The translations under genes and the position numbers were made by a program. Positions 36,221 through 44,832 of a stretch of 52,544 nt of DNA are shown in pieces (the stretch's first letter is position 1; each line of letters begins with the position of its first letter). This DNA comes from Acidobacteriota bacterium. GTDB lineage: Bacteria; Acidobacteriota; Terriglobia; Terriglobales; Acidobacteriaceae. The stretch is from positions 1 through 52,544 of the forward strand of contig JARLGJ010000008.1 in NCBI GenBank assembly GCA_031296105.1, in the 5' to 3' direction. The notes below the pieces were generated by a model that worked only from the letters and a program-made list of their open reading frames with translations, did not search any database and was not told the DNA's origin.

Positions 36221-38161
36221 CTACTTCTTTTCGTCCACAACCGGGAGTTCGATGTAGCTGGCCTGGCCGGCGGCGTGGAAGACGCGCTGGGTGGCCTTTA
36301 CGAAATCGTCCGGCTGGGCGAGGAAGATGTTGGGCACGAACTTTTGCGGATTGCGGTCATAGAGCGGGAACCAGGTGGACTGCACCTGCACCATGATGCG
36401 ATGGCCGGGCAGGAAGACGTGGTTGGCGGTGGGCAAGGCGAAGCGATAGGCGAGCGGCGCGCCCGGCGTGATGGCCTTCGGCGCGGCGAAGCTCTCGCGG
36501 TAACGGCCGCGGAAGATGTCCATGGAGACGGCGAGCTCGTATCCGCTCATTTCGGGACGGCTGGGGACGGAGTCGGGATAGACGTCGATGAGTTTGACGA
36601 CCCAGTCGCTATCGGAGCCGCTGGTGGAGGCGACGAGATTGGCGACGGGCGCGCCGCTGATGCGGACAGGCGCGGTGAGCACGGGCGTGGCGTAGGTGAG
36701 CACGTCGGTGCGTCCGTCCACGCCGCGCTGGTCGCTGACGAGCCAGGGCATCCAGCGCTCGTGATCGCGGAAGGCAACGGGGCGCGGCAGGTAAGGCACG
36801 GGCTTATTGGGATCGGAGACGTACTCGTCATAGGCGGCAGGGCCTTGCGCAGCGGCAGGCGCGGTGAAAGAGAGTCCGGCGCTGGCGGTGAGATACAGCG
36901 GACGCGACGGCGAGGCGCAGCCTTTTTCGCAGGAGAGCGGCCAGCGGTCGAAGCGGTCCCAGTGATTTTCGCCGGTGTTGTAGATGAGCACGGGCGGCGT
37001 GTTGGCCTTGGGCGCGCCGTCCTTGAGGTACTGATCGAAGAAGGGCTTGAGGACGGTGGAGCGGAACTCGGCGGCGGTGTCTCCGGCGAAGCGCAGAGGA
37101 CCGAGGCTGGAGCCGTCATAGTTGACGCCGCTGTGACGCCAGGGGCCCATGACGAGGTAGTTCATGTTGTTGGCCGTGTCTTTGGGCTCCACGGCGGTGT
37201 AGCTGTGGACGGCGCCCCACATGTCCTCCTGATCCCAGAGGCCCTGAATCCACATGGTAGGCACTTTGAGCGGCTGGTTGGCCATGACGCGATCGAGCGC
37301 CTGGTTCTGCCAGAAGGCGTCATAGGCGGGATGCTCCTCCATTTTGCGCCACCAGGGATACTCGTTGAGATCGTGCCTGGCGGTGGTGACGGCCAGAGAG
37401 CCATCGCGCAGGAAGTTGGAGTAGTCGTCGTAGGTCTCGCGGGGCATGGATTCGCCGTGCGCGCGCGCGGTGGTCTGCCCGGTGAAGTAGTCGATGTTGG
37501 TCTGGCGGAAGGCTCCGTAGTGGAACCAGTCATCGCCCATCCAGCCGTCCACCATGGGGCTCATGGGCGCGGCCACCTTGAGGGCGGGGTGGGGATTGAC
37601 CAAGGCCATGACGACGGTGAAGCCCTCGTAGGAACTGCCCAACATGCCGACCTTGCCGTTGGATTCGGGGAGGTGCTTGACGAGCCAGTCGATGGTGTCC
37701 CAGGCGTCGGTGGAGTGATCGGTCTCGCTGGAGTTGAGAGGCCCGCGCAGGGGACGGGTCATGAAGTAGTCGCCCTCGGAGCCATGCTTGCCGCGAACGT
37801 CCTGAAAGACGCGGATGTAACCGCCGGCGACGAAGACCTCATCGCCCTGTCCGGCGGAGGCCAGCATGTAAGGCGAGAAGGAACGCTTGGCGCGGCCAGA
37901 GGCGTCGTAAGGAGTGCGGGTGAGCAGGATGGGCGCGTGGTGGGCGCCGTGGGGGACGAGGATGACGGTGAAGAGACGGACGCCATCACGCATGGGAATC
38001 ATGACCTCGCGGCGGTCATAGTCGAAGCCGCGGGTGCTCGTTTTGTGATTGGGCGCGATGTCGGGCGTCATGGGCGAGGTTTGCGCGTGAAGGACGGAAA
38101 CAGCTCCGAGGAAAAATAGAAAGGCGGCCGCTTGCCACGGCCGCCGCGAGAAGATACGCAT
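36221..38161 (-). CDS. CocE/NonD hydrolase, alpha-amino-acid ester hydrolase-like
   Basis: A 646-residue exported serine hydrolase (signal peptide about residues 1-26). The N-terminal alpha/beta-hydrolase (X-Pro dipeptidyl-peptidase S15 type) has ILLTRTPYDASGR, QDVRGKHGSEGDY and the nucleophile elbow GSSYEG (Ser177). GLWDQEDMWGA holds the acidic residues that bind the substrate amine in alpha-amino-acid ester hydrolases, and GPWRHSG holds the catalytic His. A C-terminal jelly-roll domain (about 420-640) ends the protein. Relatives hydrolyse and transfer alpha-amino acyl esters, including beta-lactam side chains; the natural substrate is unknown. Confidence 0.88.
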   Translation of the reverse strand: MRIFSRRPWQAAAFLFFLGAVSVLHAQTSPMTPDIAPNHKTSTRGFDYDRREVMIPMRDGVRLFTVILVPHGAHHAPILLTRTPYDASGRAKRSFSPYMLASAGQGDEVFVAGGYIRVFQDVRGKHGSEGDYFMTRPLRGPLNSSETDHSTDAWDTIDWLVKHLPESNGKVGMLGSSYEGFTVVMALVNPHPALKVAAPMSPMVDGWMGDDWFHYGAFRQTNIDYFTGQTTARAHGESMPRETYDDYSNFLRDGSLAVTTARHDLNEYPWWRKMEEHPAYDAFWQNQALDRVMANQPLKVPTMWIQGLWDQEDMWGAVHSYTAVEPKDTANNMNYLVMGPWRHSGVNYDGSSLGPLRFAGDTAAEFRSTVLKPFFDQYLKDGAPKANTPPVLIYNTGENHWDRFDRWPLSCEKGCASPSRPLYLTASAGLSFTAPAAAQGPAAYDEYVSDPNKPVPYLPRPVAFRDHERWMPWLVSDQRGVDGRTDVLTYATPVLTAPVRISGAPVANLVASTSGSDSDWVVKLIDVYPDSVPSRPEMSGYELAVSMDIFRGRYRESFAAPKAITPGAPLAYRFALPTANHVFLPGHRIMVQVQSTWFPLYDRNPQKFVPNIFLAQPDDFVKATQRVFHAAGQASYIELPVVDEKK

Positions 38162-38251
38162 CGCCGGCTCCCTTGCAGGAATGGAATGGATGGGCCGAGC
38201 TTCGACCCCGTAGGACTATTGTATTCGATACGCGGGACGAAGAACGAAGTG

Positions 38252-38363
38252 GTTGCTTCCCACTCAAGCCCAACGGCGGGGCTTGAATAAGGCACCGGCG
38301 GAGAGCAAGAGCAGAAGCAAAGACCCCAGGTTATCCGCGCTTCGCGTGGCGAACCTGGGGCAC
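38252..38363 (+). repeat. Intergenic mosaic repeat, D-B-E
   Basis: D (38252-38299, with GAATAAGGCAC in place of GAATGGGGCAC), a short B (GAGCAAGAGCAGAAGCAAAG) and E (38325-38363) with arms CCCAGGTT/GAACCTGGG. It lies between the divergent hydrolase and tex genes. Confidence 0.78.
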
Positions 38364-38450
38364 AAGGACAGCGGTTAAACAATCGGCTGACGCGGCGGCT
38401 TACGTCATGGGGATTTCCTCAGGCCGAGCAGCTAGAATAAAGCAACAGTC

Positions 38451-40715
38451 ATGTCTGAATTGAAAACTCTTCCGCTCGAAATTCTGCAGCACGTCTCGCA
38501 GTCGATTGATGTTCCCATGCACGGCCTCTCCGCCGTCATTGCCTTGCTGAACGATGGTGGCACGGTTCCGTTTATCGCCCGCTACCGCAAGGAAGCCACC
38601 GGCAACCTCGACGAGGTGAAGGTTCGCGAGATTGAAGAAAAGCTGGCCTACTTCCGAGACCTTCTGGCCCGTCGCGAGACGATCCTCAATTCCATTGACG
38701 AGCAGGGCAAGCTGACCGACGAACTGAAGGCGCGTATTGAGCGCTGCCTGGAAAAAAGCGAGATGGAAGATCTGTACCTGCCCTACCGTCCGAAGCGCCG
38801 CACCAAGGCCACCATTGCTCGCGAGAAGGGTCTGGAGCCGCTGGCAAATTATCTGTGGGCGCAGCAGACGGCGGAGATGCCGCTGGCCGAGCTTGCCGCA
38901 ACATTTGTCAACGCGGAAAAGGGCGTGGCGAGCATTGACGAGGCTCTGGAAGGGGCGCGCCACATTGTGGCGGAGACCATCTGCGAAGACGCCGACCTGC
39001 GCAAGGCGCTCCGCCAGTTGATGTTTGAAGAGGGAATGGTCACCTGCCGCAAGCCGGTTGACGCCGTGGATGAGCAGGAAAAGTTCAAGATGTATTACGA
39101 ATATCGCGAGCCGGTGAAGACGATCCCGTCGCATCGCATGTTGGCCATCCGGCGCGGAGAGGCCGAAGGCGTGCTCTTCTTCCTTCTCGATATGGAGGCG
39201 CAGCACGCGATTGGCACGCTGCAATCGCGCATTCTGCGCGCGCAAGGCGATTGGACTCCGCAACTGATGGCGGCCATCGAAGACTGCTGGAGCCGGTTGC
39301 TGAATCATTCCATTCAGGGAGAGATTCGCCTGGAGTTGAAGCTGCGCTCCGACGCCGACGCCATCGCCGTCTTCCGCGACAATCTGCACAACCTGTTGCT
39401 TTCACCGCCGGCCGGCCCCATCTCCGTGCTGGGCATCGATCCCGGCCTGCGCACCGGATGCAAACTTGCCGTAGTGGACGAGACGGGAAAATTTCTGGCG
39501 CACGACGTAATGTATCCATTCACTTCAAAGAGCGGCCCGGAGCAGGCCGCCAAGGTGTTGGAAAAGATCATGGCGCAACATAATGTGCGCGCCATCGCCA
39601 TAGGCAACGGCACCGCCGGACGCGAGACCGATCAGTTGGTGCGCGAGTTCCTGCGCGAGCGCAAGCTGGACCAGGTATTTGCGGTTACGGTGAGCGAGAG
39701 CGGCGCCAGCGTGTACTCGGCCTCGGACGTGGCGCGGCAGGAGTTTCCCGACCTCGATCTCACGGTGCGCGGCGCCATCAGCATTGCCCGCCGCCTGCAA
39801 GACCCGCTCTCCGAACTGGTGAAGGTCGATCCCAAGTCGATTGGCGTTGGCCAATATCAGCACGACGTCGATCAGCGCAACCTGCAACAGTCTCTGGAGA
39901 GCGTCATCGAAACCTGCGTCAATCGCGTCGGCGTGGACCTCAACACCTCATCGTGGACACTGCTGCGTTACGTTTCCGGCGTCACAGAGCGCACCGCGGT
40001 GAATATTGTGAAGTACCGCGACGAGAATGGACGCTTCCACTCGCGCGCCCAGTTGATGAAGGTTCCCGGTGTGGGACCGAAGACCTTTGAGCAGGCGGCG
40101 GGATTCCTGCGCATCCGCAACGGAGAGAATCCGCTGGACGGCACCGCCGTGCATCCCGAATCGTATGCCGTGGTAGAGCAGATTGCCGAGTCGCTGAAGG
40201 CTCCCGTGGCGGAGCTGATCGCGCGCCCGGAACTGCTGGAAAAGGTGGACCGCACCCAGCTCTCCGCCGGTGCTTTCACGCTCAACGACATTCTGGAAGA
40301 GTTGAAGAAGCCCGGGCGCGATCCGCGCGACAAGTTCGTGGCTCCCAGCTTTGCCGATGGCGTGCGCGAGATTGCGGATGCACAGCCAGGCATGGTGCTG
40401 GAAGGCGTGGTCACCAACGTCACCAAGTTCGGCGCCTTCGTCGATATTGGAGTGCACCAGGACGGGCTGGTGCACATCAGCGAGCTTTCGAACCGTTACA
40501 TCAAAGATCCGAACGAGGCCGTGAAGGTAGGACAGATTGTGAAGGTCAAGGTGCTGAGCGCGGACGTCAAGACAAAGCGCATTGCACTGTCGATCAAGGC
40601 GCTGCTCCAGCCCGAGGCACGGCCAGGGAAGGGCCAGTCCGCGAAGCCGGCTCCCAAGCCGCAACTCTCCTATGAAGAGAAACTCGCCCTGCTGGCGAAA
40701 AAGTTTCGCGGGTAG
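38451..40715 (+). CDS. tex: RNA-binding transcriptional accessory protein Tex
   Basis: A 754-residue cytosolic nucleic-acid-binding protein. An N-terminal helical region (GGTVPFIARYRKEATGNLDE, SEMEDLYLPYRPKRRTKA) is followed by a YqgF-like RNase H-fold domain (about 325-450, VLGIDPGLRTGCKLAVVD). Helix-hairpin-helix motifs (about 500-560, KVPGVGPKTFEQAAGFLRI) and a C-terminal S1 domain (about 645-715, GMVLEGVVTNVTKFGAFVDI) complete it. Full length and motif order match the Tex family, linked to transcription and virulence regulation. No ribosome site is obvious before the ATG. Confidence 0.96.
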   Translation: MSELKTLPLEILQHVSQSIDVPMHGLSAVIALLNDGGTVPFIARYRKEATGNLDEVKVREIEEKLAYFRDLLARRETILNSIDEQGKLTDELKARIERCLEKSEMEDLYLPYRPKRRTKATIAREKGLEPLANYLWAQQTAEMPLAELAATFVNAEKGVASIDEALEGARHIVAETICEDADLRKALRQLMFEEGMVTCRKPVDAVDEQEKFKMYYEYREPVKTIPSHRMLAIRRGEAEGVLFFLLDMEAQHAIGTLQSRILRAQGDWTPQLMAAIEDCWSRLLNHSIQGEIRLELKLRSDADAIAVFRDNLHNLLLSPPAGPISVLGIDPGLRTGCKLAVVDETGKFLAHDVMYPFTSKSGPEQAAKVLEKIMAQHNVRAIAIGNGTAGRETDQLVREFLRERKLDQVFAVTVSESGASVYSASDVARQEFPDLDLTVRGAISIARRLQDPLSELVKVDPKSIGVGQYQHDVDQRNLQQSLESVIETCVNRVGVDLNTSSWTLLRYVSGVTERTAVNIVKYRDENGRFHSRAQLMKVPGVGPKTFEQAAGFLRIRNGENPLDGTAVHPESYAVVEQIAESLKAPVAELIARPELLEKVDRTQLSAGAFTLNDILEELKKPGRDPRDKFVAPSFADGVREIADAQPGMVLEGVVTNVTKFGAFVDIGVHQDGLVHISELSNRYIKDPNEAVKVGQIVKVKVLSADVKTKRIALSIKALLQPEARPGKGQSAKPAPKPQLSYEEKLALLAKKFRG

Positions 40716-40828
40716 ATTTGCAACGGAAAGCAAGTCTGGCTCGCTTTGAGGCTTCCTTGATTGCGACGCACAGCAAAGCATGGGTTGCAGGCCCAAGGCA
40801 TAACTCGAATCCCCGCCGCAGCAAAGGA

Positions 40829-41093
40829 GACTCTGATTAAGCCGGAATCTGTCAGGGCATGGCTTCAGCCATGCCACTAAGCCGGCAACAATATGTCGCG
40901 GCTTTAGCCGCTGGGGGCCCGCTCCGCACGGACCCAAGAACATTTCCTCAGGGGCTGAAGCTCCTGTGTTTATGCGGCTCGTACGGCACGGATAAATCCG
41001 TGCCCTGACAAAACATCTTCCCATCGAAATCTATCGGGGACCGGTTTAACTCCCGTAGAATCGTTTGCAAGACTGATTTATTCAGAGCTTTCC
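40829..41093 (+). repeat. 265-bp dispersed repeat, copy 2
   Basis: The same length as copy 1 at 14620 and similar end to end, from GACTCTGAT to CAGAGCTTTC. The left hairpin is GGCATGGCTTCAGCCATGCC and the right one GGCACGGATAAATCCGTGCC. Both differ from copy 1 by paired changes that keep the stems. It lies about 130 bases upstream of the transpeptidase gene; the rest of the 508-base gap shows nothing clear. Confidence 0.8.
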
Positions 41094-41223
41094 CTAACGG
41101 GCGAATCCGCATCCCGCACACAGACGCCGGTGAAATGCGGAGTAGAGGGTGAAACTCCGCCGGAATAAAGACAACTGCAACGGTTGTTGATGCCGCGATT
41201 TTCAGCCATGATGATAGACCTCT

Positions 41224-42120
41224 ATGGTGCGATGGCTTTCCATTTTGCTGATGCAGTTGCTTTTTGCCGCCACGGCACTGCCGCAGGCGGACCTTGCCGC
41301 GGCCATGCGCGGGGCGATGCAGGGACGTCAGGGGACGGCCGTTGTTTTGGATGTGTCGAGCGGAAAGGTGCTGGCGGCGCACGATCTGGAACGGGCGGGG
41401 CGCAGACTGGCGCGTCCGGGATCGGCCATCAAGCCGTTTGTGCTGGCTACGCTGGCAGACCGCGGACTGCTCAAGGACGATGCAGGCGTGCACTGCACGC
41501 GGCGGCTGACGATTGCCGGACGCAAGCTGAACTGTGGACATCCGGCGGTGGGTGCCGCTCTGGGGCCGGTGGAGGCGCTGGCGTATTCCTGCAACACATA
41601 CTTCACAACCATGGGGATGAAGCTTACTCCGGAGCAACTGCGCGATGGGCTGCGGAATTCCGGCATTACCAGCCGCACGGGACTGCTGCCGCGCGAGGCG
41701 GTGGGCAGCGTCGTGCTGGCGCAGGGCCGCGATGAGGTTGCGCTGCAGAGTATTGGCGAAGAGAAGGTGCTGGTGACGCCGCTGGGATTGTTGCAGGGAT
41801 ATCTGCGTCTGGCGCGGGAGCGACGCGCGGGAGCCGAAGGGCCGCACGAAGCGGTGTTCCGCGGACTGGAGGCGGCAACGGACTACGGAATGTCGCGGCT
41901 GGCGCAGCCGGAGCCGCGTTATGCGTGGCGCGTGGCGGGCAAGACGGGAACGAGCATGGCCGCCGAGGGAGCGTGGACGCATGGATGGTTTGCCGGTTAT
42001 GCGCCGGCGGACCATCCGCAGATCGTGTTGATCGTGTATTTGGAGAACGGCGCGGGGCCGACGGACGCGGCGCCGGTGGCGCGTCAACTGTTTGCGGCCT
42101 GGAGCGGCCAACGCAAATGA
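41224..42120 (+). CDS. Penicillin-binding transpeptidase domain protein
   Basis: A 298-residue exported protein with a signal sequence (about residues 1-21) and a lone transpeptidase domain. The three active-site motifs are present: S67-A-I-K70 (RPGSAIKPF), S122-C-N124 (AYSCNTYF) and K240-T-G (VAGKTGTS). It lacks the glycosyltransferase or dimerisation domains of standard PBPs. Family knowledge predicts D,D-transpeptidase, carboxypeptidase or beta-lactam-binding activity in the periplasm. The stop overlaps the next start (ATGA), pairing it with a SpoIID-type lipoprotein. Confidence 0.87.
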   Translation: MVRWLSILLMQLLFAATALPQADLAAAMRGAMQGRQGTAVVLDVSSGKVLAAHDLERAGRRLARPGSAIKPFVLATLADRGLLKDDAGVHCTRRLTIAGRKLNCGHPAVGAALGPVEALAYSCNTYFTTMGMKLTPEQLRDGLRNSGITSRTGLLPREAVGSVVLAQGRDEVALQSIGEEKVLVTPLGLLQGYLRLARERRAGAEGPHEAVFRGLEAATDYGMSRLAQPEPRYAWRVAGKTGTSMAAEGAWTHGWFAGYAPADHPQIVLIVYLENGAGPTDAAPVARQLFAAWSGQRK

Positions 42121-43820
42121 AGCGGCTGGGGTGTTGGCTGATGGCGGTGCTGCTGGCGGGATGCGCTCCGGCCGTGGCGCAAGGACTGCGCGTGCGTTTG
42201 TGGTCGCAGCATCCTCCGGCGGCGGCGCAACTGACGGCCGCGCCCACTCTGGAGTTGCGGCGCTGTGCGGGATGCGCCGTTACGACGGGCGGGGAGTTCC
42301 GCGCAGTTGCCCGCGGCAATACGGTAGAGGCGGGCACGTTGCGTGGCGCGCGCTTACTGGTGCGGGGGCGCTACACGCTGACCGTGGAAGGACACGCGGT
42401 GCCGCTTGCCGGCGAGTTGGAGATCACGGCGCGCGAGGGCGCGCTGCAACTGACGGTGGAGCTGCCGCTGGAAGAATATGTGGCGGCGGTGCTGGCCAGC
42501 GAGGCTGGGACGATGCGCTCGGCCGAGGCACTGAAGGCGATGGCCGTGGTTGCACGGACCTATGCCGTGCACTTCCGCGGACGTCACGCGGCCGGGGGCT
42601 ACGACCTGTGCGACAGCACGCATTGCCAGGTGATGAGGCCTTCGCTGGTAGCGGAGAAATTTCGCGAGGCGGCGCAGGCCACACAGGGCGAGTTGCTTTG
42701 GCACAGGGGCACAACCGCCGCTGCCTACTATCACAAGGACTGTGGAGGAACTGCCGAGCGCAGCGGCGAGGAACTGCTGGGGCCGGGCGCGGCGGTGGAG
42801 TATCTGACGCAGCATGGCGACCCGTTTTGCCAGCGCCATGGCGGCTTCACCTGGCAATCCACATTGCGCAAGGCGGATGTAGCCGGGGCGCTGCGCGCGG
42901 CGGGCATTCGCGCGCCGAAAACGGTGAATGCAATTGCGGTGATTGAGCGGACGGGTTCCGGGCGCGTGCGGCGTTTGCAGGTGCGCGGAGAATTTACGGC
43001 GGTGGTGGACGAGGAGAGTTTTCATCGCGCCATGGGAATGTCGCTGGGATGGAGTTCGGTGCGCAGCGCGCTGTACGAGATTCAGGACCAGGGAGAGCGC
43101 GTTGTGCTGCACGGCCGCGGCGAAGGGCACGGCGTGGGACTTTGCCAGAACGGCGCGGAGCAGATGGGCGAAGAGGGACACGGCTACACGGAGATTCTCG
43201 CATTCTACTATCCGCACACGCGCCTCGGAGTAACCGCGCAAGGGCTGCCCTGGAGCCGCATGAAGGGTGAGCGCTTCGACCTGATGACAACCGATCCCGA
43301 GCGGGACAGCCGGGCGATGCGGCTGGGCGAGACGGCGTTGCGCGAGGCCGAAGAGCACAGCGGGGTGCGGTTGGAGGAGAGAGTCACGTTGCGCATCTAT
43401 CCCACGGTGGCGGCCTTTCGCGATGCGACGGGCGAGCCGGGATGGGTGGCGGCCTCAACCAGCGGGAACACTATACGCTTGCAGCCGCTGGAGACCTTGC
43501 AGCGCACACGCACGCTCAATGTTGTACTGCGGCACGAGTTTCTGCATTTGCTGGTTGACTCGCGGGCGCGGACGGGCGCGCCGCGCTGGCTGCGCGAAGG
43601 GCTGGTGCTGTGGCTGAGCGGGGAACGCGCCGAGGGTGAGGAGAGGATGAGCGCCGCTGCAATAGAACGCGCGCTGACCGCGCCGCGCAGCCAGCCGGAG
43701 TTGCGCGCGGCCTATGCGGCGGCCAACGCGCGCGTGGCGAGGCTGGCGGGCCGCTACGGCAAGGCGGCGGTGATGAGTTGGCTCAGCATGGGCGTGCCCG
43801 TAGGAGTGGATGCCAATTGA
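42117..43820 (+). CDS. SpoIID/LytB-domain lipoprotein fused to an HExxH metallopeptidase domain
   Basis: A 567-residue protein. The lipobox LLAGC places Cys16 as a lipidation site. The SpoIID domain (about 105-380) has the LPLEEYVAAVLASEAG segment with conserved Glu residues, an early ALKAMAVVARTYA helix, the CDSTHCQVM and KDCGGTAE cysteine pairs, and GHGVGLCQNGAEQM. SpoIID proteins are lytic transglycosylases acting on denuded glycan. The C-terminal part (about 410-567) is a gluzincin-like domain with HEFLH (473-477) and a downstream WLREG Glu. It is translationally coupled to the transpeptidase gene, suggesting joint peptidoglycan remodelling. Confidence 0.85.
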   Translation: MKRLGCWLMAVLLAGCAPAVAQGLRVRLWSQHPPAAAQLTAAPTLELRRCAGCAVTTGGEFRAVARGNTVEAGTLRGARLLVRGRYTLTVEGHAVPLAGELEITAREGALQLTVELPLEEYVAAVLASEAGTMRSAEALKAMAVVARTYAVHFRGRHAAGGYDLCDSTHCQVMRPSLVAEKFREAAQATQGELLWHRGTTAAAYYHKDCGGTAERSGEELLGPGAAVEYLTQHGDPFCQRHGGFTWQSTLRKADVAGALRAAGIRAPKTVNAIAVIERTGSGRVRRLQVRGEFTAVVDEESFHRAMGMSLGWSSVRSALYEIQDQGERVVLHGRGEGHGVGLCQNGAEQMGEEGHGYTEILAFYYPHTRLGVTAQGLPWSRMKGERFDLMTTDPERDSRAMRLGETALREAEEHSGVRLEERVTLRIYPTVAAFRDATGEPGWVAASTSGNTIRLQPLETLQRTRTLNVVLRHEFLHLLVDSRARTGAPRWLREGLVLWLSGERAEGEERMSAAAIERALTAPRSQPELRAAYAAANARVARLAGRYGKAAVMSWLSMGVPVGVDAN

Positions 43821-43844
43821 ACAGGCCGCGGGCGCGGGCCGCAG

Positions 43845-43890
43845 CGAGCAATCTTGCTCATTCTCCCGCCCGCAGCTATGTCATTGTTAT
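43845..43890 (+). promoter_or_regulatory. Predicted Crp/Fnr-type class II promoter of the zinc-ribbon gene
   Basis: CGAGC-N6-GCTCA (43845-43860) is followed by a -10 candidate TGTTAT (43885-43890), 35 bases centre to centre. It lies just upstream of the ribosome site GGGGAG. It is the third instance of the palindrome and the weakest promoter fit. Confidence 0.4.
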
Positions 43891-43908
43891 CGGCAGGGGA
43901 GTCGCATC

Positions 43909-44109
43909 ATGGCGGTGGTACAGCATAGTCTTCTTGGCCGTTTCCGGGAGCTGCGAGCTTTCATTGCAGCCTGGACGAAGAAGTTGTTCGGCATGGAACT
44001 GCGCGCCGGAGACTTTGCATCGCAACGGATGTGTCCGTTCTGCGGACTGATTACTTCACGCTACGAATCATGCTGCATGGAGTGTGGCCGGCCTATCAAG
44101 GTAGAGTGA
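43909..44109 (+). CDS. Small zinc-ribbon protein
   Basis: A 66-residue protein with a basic, Trp-containing N-terminus (MAVVQHSLLGRFRELRAFIA) and a C-terminal CPFCG...CCMECG pair, a typical four-Cys zinc ribbon (about residues 42-61). GGGGAG (43896-43901) precedes the ATG at 43909. No named family is recognised. It has its own predicted regulated promoter and converges with another Cys/His-rich gene. Confidence 0.65.
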   Translation: MAVVQHSLLGRFRELRAFIAAWTKKLFGMELRAGDFASQRMCPFCGLITSRYESCCMECGRPIKVE

Positions 44110-44186
44110 ACATGCTCGCGGCGAGGAACGTCCTAAAGAATGCACGGGAATGGCGTGAGCCGCGGCGTCCGGTGTTATCGGCCTCG

Positions 44187-44687
44187 CTATGTGCCGAGCC
44201 TCCGCGGCGGTGGCATCCTGTTCTCGGGAAGGTCAAATTTCTCCCAGGAGATTTGCGGCGGATACTCACGGTAGAAGCAGGGCAGCATTCCCGTACAAAA
44301 TAACGACCATCCCGCGGGAACGCTCTTCTCGCTAAACCAGACAATCCCCTCCGAAACCAAGAGGAGGCGCGGGTGCGGCTTGCGAAGCTCTGCCTGTACC
44401 GCGCTGCACAGCCTTTCGTAGGTCATTAAAGAGTTTCCCATCCATTGAAACTCTTCGGCGAGCACATTGAGTCCCTGCGGAGATGCTTTGCGTTCGAGCC
44501 GCTCAATCACATGATCGAGAACCGAAGAGTCCGAGGACAGGCTTGTGTAGTCGCTGATGCATGTTGCGTTCGCCCCAAGCGCATGATCGGCGACGAAAGA
44601 GGTGCACCAGCAGTTTAAGCACTCACCCGTATGGCCATTTCTCTGATGGTCATAAAGACTGTGTCTGCACTTACACTGGTCTGCCAT
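44187..44687 (-). CDS. Cys/His-rich N-terminal domain protein of unknown function
   Basis: A 166-residue soluble protein. The N-terminus MADQCKCRHSLYDHQRN, then GECLNCWCTSF, contains five Cys and two to three His in 30 residues, a likely metal-binding site. The rest is alpha/beta with SLMTYERLCSAVQAELRK and PRLLLVSEGIVWF. AGGAGGGG immediately upstream decides the ATG at 44687 over longer in-frame starts. No family is recognised. Confidence 0.65.
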   Translation of the reverse strand: MADQCKCRHSLYDHQRNGHTGECLNCWCTSFVADHALGANATCISDYTSLSSDSSVLDHVIERLERKASPQGLNVLAEEFQWMGNSLMTYERLCSAVQAELRKPHPRLLLVSEGIVWFSEKSVPAGWSLFCTGMLPCFYREYPPQISWEKFDLPENRMPPPRRLGT

Positions 44688-44832
44688 AGCCCCTCCTGAT
44701 TCTTGCGCGCGTCCTGCACCGTGGCGACTCAGGTACAAGTCCACAGTTATCAGGATACGCCAATACAGCGCGCGACGACCATCGCCAGCCATACTCGCCG
44801 GCGGTGGCAAGTCCGAATCCAGCGCAAGCCTA

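Noticed and set aside
36161..38119. A 652-codon plus-strand open frame opposite the CocE-type hydrolase
   Set aside because: The same antisense effect; no motif, and the minus-strand gene has a complete active site and signal peptide.
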